A stretch of 64,000 nt of DNA from Litchfieldia alkalitelluris (GTDB lineage: Bacteria > Bacillota > Bacilli > Bacillales > Bacillaceae_L): the NCBI RefSeq assembly GCF_002019645.1, contig NZ_KV917374.1:957452-1021451 (forward strand). The letters are read 5' to 3'. Positions within the stretch are counted from its first letter, which is position 1; each line of letters begins with the position of its first letter. The notes under the pieces were generated by a model. It saw nothing but the letters and a program-made list of their open reading frames with translations. It had not been told where the DNA came from and ran no database searches. The translations under genes were made by a program, and so were the position numbers. This document shows, one piece after another, positions 8,629-17,725 of the stretch.

Positions 8629-8796
8629 GATAGAATATTATATGATGTAAATTTAAATTCCAGGCTGATAGAAAACGATCGTTATTCTTACTCTTTATAC
8701 TCTACCCTTTTGGTAAATGGATAGTTTTATATAAAAAAGGAACTAGGATTTCTTACAGTTTTCAACAACCTGAAACTTTTTGATGGAGGTACTGTT

Positions 8797-9612
8797 TTGA
8801 AAAAATTGAGTTTATTAATCGTAATCGTTCTTTCAATTGCTGCTGTAATTTTAGCAAAATTACAATGGGACGAAAAAATAGCAGCAAATGGAAGTTCGAG
8901 TGTAACTAGTATTAAGACAGAAACATCAGGAGAAAGTGCGCCTGCTAAAGAAGAGAAAGAAAATGATTCTGAAAAAGCTAGTATTATGGAGTTAACAAAA
9001 AACTTAGATAAAGAAGTTGCTGAGAAAATTGAGCAAGCCTATGATAATGGTGAGCCTTTACATCTTGTGATTTTCGGTTCTGCATCATCACCTGAAGAAG
9101 GTGGATGGCCTTCAATGTTTAAGGAAGAAATTGAGAGTACATATGGTGAAGGTTTAATTAACGTAACAATAATGGAATTGGCTGATAAGTCAAGTAGTCA
9201 GGTTATTGAGGAAGAATTATATAAAAATGTTATTGGTCTAAATCCAGACATTTTACTCTTTGAGTCATTTATTCTTTATGATAATAGCATAATTGGTAGG
9301 GAACAAAGGATAGAAAATTTTAAGTTTCTACTTGATGAATTTCAATCATCTGAATCGAATCCGTTAGTTATATTGCAACCCTCAAATCCACTATTAAATG
9401 CAGTGATTTATCCTGCTGATGTGGAAACGGCAGCTGAGTATGCTGAGGAACAAAGCGTTTTGTATTTAAATCATTGGGACGCATGGCCTGACCTGAACTC
9501 TCAAGAAATGACCGACTATGTAGATAACGGTATACCAACAGAAAAAGGTCATCAATTATGGGCGGACTATTTAATTAATTATTTTATTGCCAGTGAAGAG
9601 GATTCCGAATAA
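8797..9612 (+). CDS. Secreted SGNH/GDSL hydrolase-like protein
   Basis: This 271-residue protein has an N-terminal signal or anchor helix (3-21), an acidic linker (about 30-65) and a domain resembling SGNH hydrolases. The candidate nucleophile motif is VIFGSASSPEEGGWP (near 88) and the terminal catalytic block is PTEKGHQLWADYL (near 248), with the expected spacing to a C-terminal His. This family includes wall-polymer esterases and O-acetyl hydrolases. The motif fit is partial, so enzymatic function is only a likelihood. The start is TTG, supported by GGAGGT seven bases upstream. A terminator follows, so it is monocistronic. Confidence 0.75.
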   Translation: MKKLSLLIVIVLSIAAVILAKLQWDEKIAANGSSSVTSIKTETSGESAPAKEEKENDSEKASIMELTKNLDKEVAEKIEQAYDNGEPLHLVIFGSASSPEEGGWPSMFKEEIESTYGEGLINVTIMELADKSSSQVIEEELYKNVIGLNPDILLFESFILYDNSIIGREQRIENFKFLLDEFQSSESNPLVILQPSNPLLNAVIYPADVETAAEYAEEQSVLYLNHWDAWPDLNSQEMTDYVDNGIPTEKGHQLWADYLINYFIASEEDSE

Positions 9613-9634
9613 AAAGATGTGTTTAGGTTATAAT

Positions 9635-9662
9635 AGATTCCTTGTTAAGGAATCTTTTTTTT
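9635..9662 (+). terminator. Terminator of the SGNH-like gene
   Basis: The stem AGATTCC/GGAATCT with a TTGTTAA-type loop is followed by a T-run. Confidence 0.75.
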
Positions 9663-9834
9663 ATCTTAAGGTTCTTTCTGAAGGATTGTTGCTAATTCAA
9701 TGATTTGTAAGTAAGGTACACTAGTTTGCCGGATACTAAGTAAAGAAAAGATATCACTCTACTTGTTTTCTCGTGCTACTAAGCAACAAAATTCACGGAA
9801 TTAGCCTACTAATAAAACAAATGGGGGAAGGGAA

Positions 9835-10737
9835 TTGAAAAAGATTGTTCAACTAACTATAGTACTTTTTCTCTCGTTAGTTGTTATGGGAAACGAAACG
9901 ATGGCGGAAAAAATGGTTGTTATTGATGCGGGACATGGTGGGAAGTTTTCAGGTACTTGTGGATATTCCGGAAGAATCACTGGATATTGTGAAAAAGATG
10001 CGAATTTGGAGGTATCCTTGAAGCTAAAAGAAGTTCTTGAATCAAAAGGGATATCAGTATTTTTAACGCGTTCAACTGATATGGAATTTGCTGATTTCTT
10101 GCGGGATGAGGAAGGTAATACTGAAGGTGGAGATTTTTCAAAGCGTATGGAATTGGCAAACAATTATGTTGGAGAAAATCATGCTAACGCGGTGTTTATC
10201 TCTATCCATCATAATGCCAATCCTACAAATCCATTTATCCGTGGAATTGAAACATACTACTATGATGGCTTGAACCACTTTAAACCAGAATATCCTCATG
10301 ATCCATTACAGATGACATATTTACAGGATAATAAAAGGCTTGCAGAAGAGATACAAATGAATCTTGTTGAAAATCTTAAACAGCCCAATCGAAAAGTACA
10401 TAATGATCAAAGCTTTTATGTTATCCGAAATGCTAAAATGCCAGCGGTTTTAGTAGAACTAGGATTTATGATAAACAGACATGAAGAGAAGCTAATAAAA
10501 ACATCTGACTACCAACAAACAGCTGCTAATTCGATCGCAGATGCAGTTGAGCAATATTTCAAAGTATATGAGGTGTATAGTTCGACCCATGAAAAGCTTG
10601 GGGCGTTTTCAAAAGAGTCCCAGGCCCTAAAGTTCGCTGAGGAAGTAAAATCTGCAACAACTGTCATTAATAAATACAACCAAAAAGTAGTCTTTGAAAG
10701 CAATGCCAAAGCTACCTCACAAGTTAAACTGCCGTAA
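9835..10737 (+). CDS. Secreted N-acetylmuramoyl-L-alanine amidase (Amidase_3)
   Basis: This zinc amidase cuts the bond between N-acetylmuramic acid and L-alanine in peptidoglycan. A signal peptide (residues 1-24, cleavage probably after ETMA) is followed by an Amidase_3 domain with all expected ligands: the His of DAGHGG (near 33), the Glu in CEKDANLE, the His in SIHHNA, and the catalytic Glu in VLVELGFM. The last 55 residues (STHEKLGAF...) look like a small SPOR-like wall-binding tail. The start is TTG with GGGGGAAGGG just upstream. There is no obvious operon partner. Confidence 0.88.
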   Translation: MKKIVQLTIVLFLSLVVMGNETMAEKMVVIDAGHGGKFSGTCGYSGRITGYCEKDANLEVSLKLKEVLESKGISVFLTRSTDMEFADFLRDEEGNTEGGDFSKRMELANNYVGENHANAVFISIHHNANPTNPFIRGIETYYYDGLNHFKPEYPHDPLQMTYLQDNKRLAEEIQMNLVENLKQPNRKVHNDQSFYVIRNAKMPAVLVELGFMINRHEEKLIKTSDYQQTAANSIADAVEQYFKVYEVYSSTHEKLGAFSKESQALKFAEEVKSATTVINKYNQKVVFESNAKATSQVKLP

Positions 10738-10883
10738 ATGATGAAACCAAACAAACGTTTATTTAAATAGTTAATCAAATGTTTGTTTAAATTAGATTCA
10801 AAAAACGTAATGGATATGATAAGTGTTAGGGGTCAAAGTGTGGAAGTATTTGCACCGTGGATTATAAAAATAGTGCATTCACC

Positions 10884-11020
10884 TAGTGTGGAATGCGCGG
10901 AGAGCCGGCTGACTCCTGCGGGATCTAGCGGTCTCGTGAGACCCCGCAGGAGCCAAAAAGCGACGAGGAGGCTCACCGCACGCCCCCCGGAAAGCGAGTG
11001 AACTGCAGCGGATGAATCTC
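10884..11020 (-). repeat. GC-rich intergenic repeat, family 1, copy B (inverted)
   Basis: This is the reverse-orientation counterpart of 1831-1970 and 34034-34178. It begins TAGTGTGGAATG and carries the CTCCTGCGGGATC / GGTCTCGTGAGACC palindrome. A 72-codon frame here is only a shadow of the repeat. Confidence 0.85.
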
Positions 11021-11091
11021 CAACTTATGTATTTTCGGGGGAGATCTCAATGCTAATTTGATTAGCACCATGGAGTATGAAAAATACTTAG

Positions 11092-11222
11092 CTTAGTGTC
11101 TAGCTCCAGGCGCTATCGGCTCGGGGTCATAAGTCAATCCATCTAGAAGGTTAAAGAGCAACCTTCTAGACGGCTTGTCTTATGCCTGTCGCCGATGAAC
11201 GAGCGCCTTCCGCATTTCTTTT
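11092..11222 (+). repeat. Intergenic repeat, family 2, copy A
   Basis: The block starts TGTCTAGCTCCAGGCGC and ends GAGCGCCTTCCGC, with an internal hairpin AGAAGGTTaaagagcAACCTTCT. A second copy with a different middle lies at 46487-46604. The ends are complementary (AGGCGC/GCGCCT), giving one large stem-loop. The remaining DNA between 10738 and 11298 holds only this, repeat copy B and a weak hairpin after the amidase gene. Confidence 0.75.
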
Positions 11223-11298
11223 TTCAGGGTATACTATTAATATAAAAGGTCATTAACTCTCATTCGAGATGTTAGAAGTATGTATAGGGGTAATAACA

Positions 11299-11952
11299 AT
11301 GAAAAATTTGATTTGTACACTTGCATTAATAGGACTATTAACAGCATGCAACAATGAATCTCCCACTCCAGTAAACGAACAAAAAGAAGTAATTAACGAA
11401 AACACCAGTCCCGACTTAGAAAACGTGCCACTAATCGAAGCAAATCTCCTTCAATACCGACCTGAGGTGGGTACTAAAAGGACGTATATGAATGGGGAAG
11501 ATGAAATTTATATACAAGAGGTCATTGCTGCAGATGAAGAATATCTTCAGCTAACCATATCTTTGAGTGGCGCACCAACTACGCATATTTATCGCTGGAC
11601 AAATAACGAGATTGCCCTGATATATGAAAATTCCTCACCTTCAAATCCAAGGGATAATCTTTTAGAAGAGTTCGAATCGACAGGTGTGATAGAAACTTAT
11701 ATTGATGTTGATGACATTCAGGCAGACTGGCAGCTTATTGGTGCTGATGAAAAAGTGACTGTACCATATGACACATTTAAAAATGTGTTAGTTTTACAAA
11801 AAACCACAGATGAAGTTGAAGGTGAAGATACAATCTATACAAGGTATTTTGCCGAAGGACATGGAATGATCAAAGAGACCTTTGAATTAACCGGTGAATA
11901 TGGTTATAAAGATGAAGCGAATTTGTCTACTGTGGATTCGTTAAAAGAATAA
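11299..11952 (+). CDS. Putative lipoprotein of unknown function
   Basis: The protein has about 217 residues. A lipoprotein signal peptide with lipobox LLTAC (Cys at residue 17) is followed by an Asn/Glu-rich linker and a beta-rich domain of about 170 residues with no motif I recognise. It should be lipid-anchored on the outer face of the membrane. I chose the ATG at 11299 because AGGGGT lies just upstream and it gives a proper lipoprotein signal; an ATG ten codons upstream would spoil it. Flanked by repeats on the left and mnaA on the right, with no operon signal. Confidence 0.78.
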   Translation: MKNLICTLALIGLLTACNNESPTPVNEQKEVINENTSPDLENVPLIEANLLQYRPEVGTKRTYMNGEDEIYIQEVIAADEEYLQLTISLSGAPTTHIYRWTNNEIALIYENSSPSNPRDNLLEEFESTGVIETYIDVDDIQADWQLIGADEKVTVPYDTFKNVLVLQKTTDEVEGEDTIYTRYFAEGHGMIKETFELTGEYGYKDEANLSTVDSLKE

Positions 11953-12209
11953 AAAACTGTATCGGAAGTATTGTTGTGCTAATATCACCTGTAATTAGAC
12001 CATTGGTGTAGGCTGCTTTTGTGGAATTTTATTGCTTTGAAAGGTCTTACAAAAGCATGATAAACTAAGTAGAGTGCTTTCCTTTCTTCCGAAATCTAGA
12101 CCTTGTGTCAGGAAAAGATAGTGTATTCCACTTCAAAATCGATAGCAACAGTTTTTCAGAAAAAAACCTAGTTATAAAACTCTTAATATAATTGAGTAGG
12201 TGTTTATCC

Positions 12210-13346
12210 ATGCAAAAAATTAAAGTAATGACGGTTTTTGGGACGCGGCCGGAAGCGATTAAAATGGCACCGCTTGTGTTAGAATTTCAAAAACACTCTG
12301 AGCATATTGATTCGATCGTCACAGTAACGGCACAGCACCGACAAATGCTTGACCAAGTACTTGAGATATTTCAACTTAAACCTGATTATGATTTAAATGT
12401 AATGAAAGACAGACAAACATTAAAAGATGTGACGATTCGTGCTTTAGATGGATTAGATGCAGTAATGAAAGAGGAAAAGCCCGATCTTGTCTTGGTCCAT
12501 GGTGATACAACGACAACATTTGTGGCTAGCTTAGCTGCTCTTTATAATCAGATAACTGTCGGCCATGTAGAGGCTGGTTTGCGTACTTGGAACAAATACT
12601 CCCCTTATCCTGAGGAAATGAATCGACAAATGACTGGCGTTATAGCAGATTTGCATTTTGCGCCAACAGCGCAATCAGCAGAAAATCTTCGGTTGGAAAA
12701 CAAACGTGAAGAAACGATTTTTATAACGGGAAATACCGCAATTGATGCGTTGAAAACAACCGTTCAAGATACATATCAACATGATGTTTTAACTAAGATT
12801 GGGGATGCACGCTTAATTTTAGTAACAGCACACCGAAGAGAGAATCTTGGAGAGCCAATGAGAAATATGTTTAGGGCGATCAAGAGGATCGTTAATGAAC
12901 ATGAAGATGTGCAAGTTATTTACCCGGTCCATTTAAACCCAGCCGTCTTAGAAGTGGCTAATGAAATACTTGGCAATGACCCTAGAATCCATTTGATTGA
13001 GCCATTAGGTGTGTTTGATTTTCATAACTTTGCCGCTCGAGCATATTTGATACTTACTGATTCTGGTGGTGTACAGGAAGAAGCTCCATCTCTGGGAGTT
13101 CCAGTTTTAGTATTAAGGGATACAACTGAGAGGCCAGAGGGAATCGAAGCTGGAACATTGAAATTGGCGGGAACATCAGAAGAAACCATTTATAACCTAG
13201 CAAAAAAACTATTAATTGATTCGACAGAGTATAACCTTATGGCTAAATCGTCTAATCCATATGGAGATGGTAAGGCATCTGAACGGATTGTCCAAGCAAT
13301 TTTATATCACTATAACAGACTAGAGTGCAGACCAGAGAACTTTTAA
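12210..13346 (+). CDS. mnaA: UDP-N-acetylglucosamine 2-epimerase (non-hydrolysing)
   Basis: Interconverts UDP-GlcNAc and UDP-ManNAc, supplying ManNAc for the TagA step of the WTA linkage unit. The 378 residues are the normal family length. Signatures in order are GTRPEAIKMAPLV (near the start), VHGDTTTTF, HVEAGLRT, TAHRREN, LIEPLGVFDFHNF and LTDSGGVQEEAPSLGVPVL. The ATG at 12210 is preceded by GTAGGTGT. Its own terminator follows. It sits upstream of the WTA block as in B. subtilis. It is cytoplasmic and homologous to WecB. I found no convincing promoter in the 250-bp gap before it. Confidence 0.95.
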   Translation: MQKIKVMTVFGTRPEAIKMAPLVLEFQKHSEHIDSIVTVTAQHRQMLDQVLEIFQLKPDYDLNVMKDRQTLKDVTIRALDGLDAVMKEEKPDLVLVHGDTTTTFVASLAALYNQITVGHVEAGLRTWNKYSPYPEEMNRQMTGVIADLHFAPTAQSAENLRLENKREETIFITGNTAIDALKTTVQDTYQHDVLTKIGDARLILVTAHRRENLGEPMRNMFRAIKRIVNEHEDVQVIYPVHLNPAVLEVANEILGNDPRIHLIEPLGVFDFHNFAARAYLILTDSGGVQEEAPSLGVPVLVLRDTTERPEGIEAGTLKLAGTSEETIYNLAKKLLIDSTEYNLMAKSSNPYGDGKASERIVQAILYHYNRLECRPENF

Positions 13347-13383
13347 ATGTGGTAGCACTGGGTAATTTTATTTAAATCTAGAG

Positions 13384-13412
13384 GACAGAAGACGATTCTT
13401 CTGTCTTCCTTT
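13384..13412 (+). terminator. Terminator of mnaA
   Basis: The stem GACAGAAG/CTTCTGTC with loop ACGATT is followed by CCTTTTTT. Confidence 0.8.
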
Positions 13413-13507
13413 TTTATCCTTTTTAGCAAACCCCCTTACCTTTTTTGTGAAAATCATAGATACTAGGTTAGTATTTTATGAAATTCGCATACTAGGAGGG
13501 GTGAAAC

Positions 13508-16500
13508 ATCAAAGTTTTTCGACAACTAGATTTATTGGCTACTCCTGTTTTAATCATTCTTTTTATTACAATAGGCATGTTTACCAGTAATGGTCATGTA
13601 AATGCCTCAGGAATATCTTGTACACCAAGCAATACAGTTAAGCCGGGTAAGCCGGTAGGCTCGGTTCATTTTAACTGGGGAACTGGTAGTCCTGTTTATG
13701 GAATGGGAATAAATGATTTTTGTGCTGAGTTTGACAAAGTCGTTTATACAGATGGAAGAGATTATTTCGCCCAAACGTTTGCAGATGATGGTGTAAGAGT
13801 AAAACTGAATGATCAGGATATTATTAATCGTTGGAGTAATTCAGCGGGTACTGTTAATCAGACTGCTCTACCAAATCTGAGTGGAAAGCTTACCTTTACC
13901 ACACAGTATTACGAAAAGTCTGGAGATGCAGCTGTTTTCTCTGATTTAGTACCTTTTGGGTATTGGCTTGCTTATTACTATAATAATGAAACACTATCAG
14001 GGAAACCTATAAATGCTAGGACCCTATCATATCAAGATGGTAATCTTGTAGAAGTTATTGGTAAGGATGGAAGAGGTTCGCCGATGCCAAAGACGGAATC
14101 GAACTTTGTACAAACTGTAAAGGAAGATTATTTTTCTTCGAAGTATTATACTGCGATGCGCCTTGAAGCAGGAGAATATATTATCACGGCTGGAGCCGAT
14201 GATGGTGTAAAGGTATTTCTTGACGGTAAGGAAGTCCTCAATAGCTGGAAATCGGGCAAATATCAACAAAGTTCAGTGAAGGTGAAGGTTGCTGATACTA
14301 AAGAAGGTGACATTCATTGGCTTGAGGTTCATTACTTTGAGAAGACGGGTGTGGCTAAGCTTGATGTATCGATTGAGCCATTTGTTGAAGATGAATATGT
14401 TACTACTGATCAGTGGTTTGCGAAAATTTATCCGAACAAGGATATGAAAGGGATTCCTGTTGTAAAAACAGTAAACAATCTAGATCTAAATTGGGGTACT
14501 GGCTCCCCGCACTTTTCAATACCTACGAACCACTTCTCAGCAGTTTTTACGAAAAAAGTAAAAATTGATAAAGCGGGATACTATGATTTTAATGCTCAAG
14601 CAGATGATGGAGTTCAAGTGTTAGTTAATGGGCAGAAGGTTATTGATTCTTGGGTGAACAGTAATAACGGCTTAAGAAATGAAGCTGTTTATCTAGAGCC
14701 TGGTATTCATACGGTTAGAGTAAAGTATTTTGAAGCAACTGGTGGGGCGAAAATCAAGTTCACTATTACTGCTTTACCAACAGTCTTAAAGAAAACGACT
14801 AGTGTAAAGGAAGATTGGAATAGAGGGAAACCACAAACAGGATTCCCGGAAGATCATTTCTACGCAGTCTTTAATCAAAGCCAAAAGCTTCAAGCTGGAG
14901 ATTATTTTATTCAGTCGTATGCTGATGATGGTGTACGTGTTGAAGTGGATGGCAATTATGTAATTGACCGATGGACGAACGCAGCTGGTAAAACAGATCG
15001 TGGATTAATCACAGGGCTTAAAGCAGGAACACATTCTATCAAAACGCATTATTTTGAAAGTGGAGCTGCTGCATATGTTTATTCTGATATCGTTCCCTTT
15101 GATAGTTGGTTAGCGTATTACTATAACAATACAACCCTCTCTGGGCGCCCGGCTAATACACGTGTCATCGAACCAAGTAGTAATGGACAGCTTGTTGAAT
15201 CGATTTCTGATGGTGGTTTAGGTGCACCGATGGATAACGTGAACTCTGATTATTTTACAGCAAAATATGTGACTGCGAAGCGCTTACCGGCGGGAGATTA
15301 TTTAATTCGTGCAGGTGCCGATGATGCAGTTAAAGTATATGTTGACGACAAGTTAGTTCTTGATCGTTGGACGGCTAGTAAATACAGACAAGACACAGTA
15401 AAAGTAAATCTTGCAAACACTGATAGTGGAAACGTGCATTGGATTGAAGTTCATTATCTCGAAAAAGCGAGGTATGCCCAGCTGGATGTGACCATTGAGC
15501 CTTATGATGAAAATACCAGAGTAACTGAAGCGGGTTGGATTGGTGAAATTTACCCTACTATTATCGACCCTTATAGGAAGCCAAATATTAATGTTGGTTC
15601 ATCGATTCCTTTTGTTATTGGTGATCAGTCGGCCATCGAAAACCTTGATTTTTCATGGGGAAAGGGCTCTCCACACACGAAGATTCCAAGCGATCATTTT
15701 TCGGCCATTTTTAAACGGAAAATTACGTTAGCAGAAACAGGCACTTATACGATTCAAGCAAGAGCTGATGATGGTGTGATTGTTGAGATTGATGGAAAAA
15801 GAGTCATCGATTCTTGGAAGCCAAGTAGCAATGGATTACGAGAAGTGAAAAATTATCAATTATCTGCTGGCACACACGATGTGAAGGTATATTATTCAGA
15901 ACTAACAGGTTCTGCGGCATTAAAGTTTGATTTTATACAAGAAACTGGAAAGATTATTAATTATACGAACTATAACTACTCCGTATCAGACATGGTAAAT
16001 ATTCAAACAGGACTTTTTACTCCACCCCAAACTGATAAAAAGTATGATGTGTTTGTTAGAGAAGATGCACTTACTTTGGACAATCCTGACAATCCTAAAA
16101 CAGGGACAGCAAAAGGATCTGATTGGAGGGTTCGTGGCGGCCCAAGTACGAGTTTCTGGAATGTTGGAACACTGAAGGAAAATGAAAAAGTCAATATTTT
16201 AGGTAAGTCTCCTAAAGATCATTCAGGTTATTTTTGGTATAAAATTCAATATAACCGAACTTGGGTTAATGCGAGTCCGGAAGACGTTTCTTATTATGTA
16301 AATCCAACTAACTTTGGGCAAGATACAGCTTCATACTTCCAGTTCCTCGTTTTATCACAGAGTGCGGGATTAAGCGTTAACGAAGTGAATGATAAGATCC
16401 TAAGAGGCAAAGGAATGCTTGATGGCAAGGCTAAAGCATTCATTGATGGCGGAAGTGCTTATAATATCAATGAAATTTACCTTTTAGCACATGCATTACT

Positions 16501-16891
16501 TGAAACCGGAAATGGTACATCTGAACTAGCAAAAGGAATCTTAGTTAGTGAGGTTGGTGGAAAACCTGTAGAGCCGAAACTAGTTTATAATATGTATGGT
16601 ATTGGTGCCGTAGATGTTTGCCCAAAGAAATGTGGTTCTGAATATGCATATAAAGCGGGTTGGTTTACACCAGAAGCGGCCATCATTGGTGGAGCTGATT
16701 TTATCGCAAAAGGTTATATCAATAATGGACAAGATACTCTCTATAAAATGAGGTGGAATCCTGCGAACCCTGGTTCTCACCAATATGCAACAGATATGGG
16801 CTGGGCTTATAAACAGGTAAATCGAATCAAATCTCTTTATGATTTACTAGATTCATATACGTTGATTTTTGATGTCCCCAAATATAAATAA
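13508..16891 (+). CDS. Secreted PA14-repeat endo-beta-N-acetylglucosaminidase
   Basis: A very large wall hydrolase of about 1127 residues. After a signal peptide come six copies of a PA14-like module (about 105-135 residues each, with recurring WGxGSP, ADDGVxVxxxxxxxIDxW and HxVxVxYFE motifs), then an SH3-like segment (about 850-920) and a C-terminal glucosaminidase domain with LAHALLETGNGTSELAKG holding the catalytic Glu. It probably cleaves glycan strands like LytD, and the PA14 modules should bind wall carbohydrate. Start problem: the good ribosome binding site AGGAGG (13494-13499) points to an ATC codon at 13508, giving IKVFRQL before the hydrophobic core. The TTG at 13535 has no ribosome binding site and gives a signal without basic residues. 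Confidence 0.85.
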   Translation: MKVFRQLDLLATPVLIILFITIGMFTSNGHVNASGISCTPSNTVKPGKPVGSVHFNWGTGSPVYGMGINDFCAEFDKVVYTDGRDYFAQTFADDGVRVKLNDQDIINRWSNSAGTVNQTALPNLSGKLTFTTQYYEKSGDAAVFSDLVPFGYWLAYYYNNETLSGKPINARTLSYQDGNLVEVIGKDGRGSPMPKTESNFVQTVKEDYFSSKYYTAMRLEAGEYIITAGADDGVKVFLDGKEVLNSWKSGKYQQSSVKVKVADTKEGDIHWLEVHYFEKTGVAKLDVSIEPFVEDEYVTTDQWFAKIYPNKDMKGIPVVKTVNNLDLNWGTGSPHFSIPTNHFSAVFTKKVKIDKAGYYDFNAQADDGVQVLVNGQKVIDSWVNSNNGLRNEAVYLEPGIHTVRVKYFEATGGAKIKFTITALPTVLKKTTSVKEDWNRGKPQTGFPEDHFYAVFNQSQKLQAGDYFIQSYADDGVRVEVDGNYVIDRWTNAAGKTDRGLITGLKAGTHSIKTHYFESGAAAYVYSDIVPFDSWLAYYYNNTTLSGRPANTRVIEPSSNGQLVESISDGGLGAPMDNVNSDYFTAKYVTAKRLPAGDYLIRAGADDAVKVYVDDKLVLDRWTASKYRQDTVKVNLANTDSGNVHWIEVHYLEKARYAQLDVTIEPYDENTRVTEAGWIGEIYPTIIDPYRKPNINVGSSIPFVIGDQSAIENLDFSWGKGSPHTKIPSDHFSAIFKRKITLAETGTYTIQARADDGVIVEIDGKRVIDSWKPSSNGLREVKNYQLSAGTHDVKVYYSELTGSAALKFDFIQETGKIINYTNYNYSVSDMVNIQTGLFTPPQTDKKYDVFVREDALTLDNPDNPKTGTAKGSDWRVRGGPSTSFWNVGTLKENEKVNILGKSPKDHSGYFWYKIQYNRTWVNASPEDVSYYVNPTNFGQDTASYFQFLVLSQSAGLSVNEVNDKILRGKGMLDGKAKAFIDGGSAYNINEIYLLAHALLETGNGTSELAKGILVSEVGGKPVEPKLVYNMYGIGAVDVCPKKCGSEYAYKAGWFTPEAAIIGGADFIAKGYINNGQDTLYKMRWNPANPGSHQYATDMGWAYKQVNRIKSLYDLLDSYTLIFDVPKYK

Positions 16892-16920
16892 ATTATTATT
16901 AAATAAAGGATTAAACCTAG

Positions 16921-16952
16921 CTCACAGAGAAGTGCTTCTCTGTGGGTTTTTT
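16921..16952 (+). terminator. Terminator of the glucosaminidase gene
   Basis: The 10-bp stem CACAGAGAAG/CTTCTCTGTG with a two-base loop is followed by GGGTTTTTT. Confidence 0.8.
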
Positions 16953-16975
16953 ATAAGAAAGGAGGATGTGATTAA

Positions 16976-17386
16976 ATGGATTCTCGAAAAAAGTTCGGAG
17001 ATTTTGTGAACCAGTCAACTTATAAAAGTAATGTGAATAAAACAAAGCTCAAAGCAACCCTTAATCGTCGTGATTATCAAGAGGGTGAGCTCGTTTGTTT
17101 TGAATTCAAGTTGGAGAATCAAACGGAAAAGGAGGTAACACTTACTTTCTCCTCTGGACAGGAATATGACTATGTTCTTCAACATGAAGAGATCGGAGTG
17201 ATAGAACAATTCTCAGAGGGCAAATTTTTTATACAAGCGTTTAAAAACCTAAATATAGGAAAAGGTGAAGCAAAAATTTATTCTATTAGTTTTCCAAGTC
17301 TTAAAAAAGGGACTTATTCCTTAATGGTTTGGAGTACTGCTTTAGAAGTAAAGGTATTGAAGCAAAGTGTAAAATTTACAATTTAA
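16976..17386 (+). CDS. BsuPI-type intracellular proteinase inhibitor
   Basis: The 136-residue protein has the immunoglobulin-like BsuPI fold pattern: a charged head (1-30), then beta strands with YQEGELVCFEFKLENQTEKEVTLTF, SGQEYDYVLQ and a final KGTYSLMVWSTAL. The family inhibits subtilisin-type proteases inside the cell in Bacillus. There is no signal peptide. The ATG has GAAAGGAGG upstream. It lies directly before a gene for a secreted S8 protease, which hints that it guards against premature protease activity, though that pairing is inferred from position only. Confidence 0.8.
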   Translation: MDSRKKFGDFVNQSTYKSNVNKTKLKATLNRRDYQEGELVCFEFKLENQTEKEVTLTFSSGQEYDYVLQHEEIGVIEQFSEGKFFIQAFKNLNIGKGEAKIYSISFPSLKKGTYSLMVWSTALEVKVLKQSVKFTI

Positions 17387-17550
17387 ATACATAGTATTGA
17401 TAATCGAAATCAATCTTTCCAAATACTTTTACAATATAATTATATGGAATTATTTAGGGTGATAGGGAAAATCATTGTAAAGAAATCTTACATATGTAAA
17501 CAAAATGTTTCAAAAATAAGAATAAATTGTAAAAAAACGTTTAAAATTGT

Positions 17551-17579
17551 TTGACTATTGTATTTATTGTGATTATACT
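17551..17579 (+). promoter_or_regulatory. Sigma-A promoter of the S8 protease gene
   Basis: TTGACT (17551-17556) and TATACT (17574-17579) have an ideal 17-bp spacer. The leader of about 140 bases carries a 9-bp perfect hairpin, TAGTTCATT/AATGAACTA (17647-17676), which may stabilise or regulate the mRNA. Confidence 0.65.
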
Positions 17580-17725
17580 AAAATAGTAAAAAATTAAAAT
17601 AATTCAAGGAGTTGGTAGTCTAGTAATTTTTTGGATATTTGGTAGATAGTTCATTTTTAATCGGAACAATGAACTATACATCAAAGGTGAAATTGCGTGT
17701 CTATTAATATTAGGGGGTAAATCAT

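Noticed and set aside
8640-8790. Riboswitch in the leader of the SGNH-like gene
   Set aside because: A leader of about 150 bases exists, but I could not match any conserved riboswitch core.
10783-11001. 72-codon open frame
   Set aside because: It lies across repeat family 1 copy B and has no ribosome binding site.
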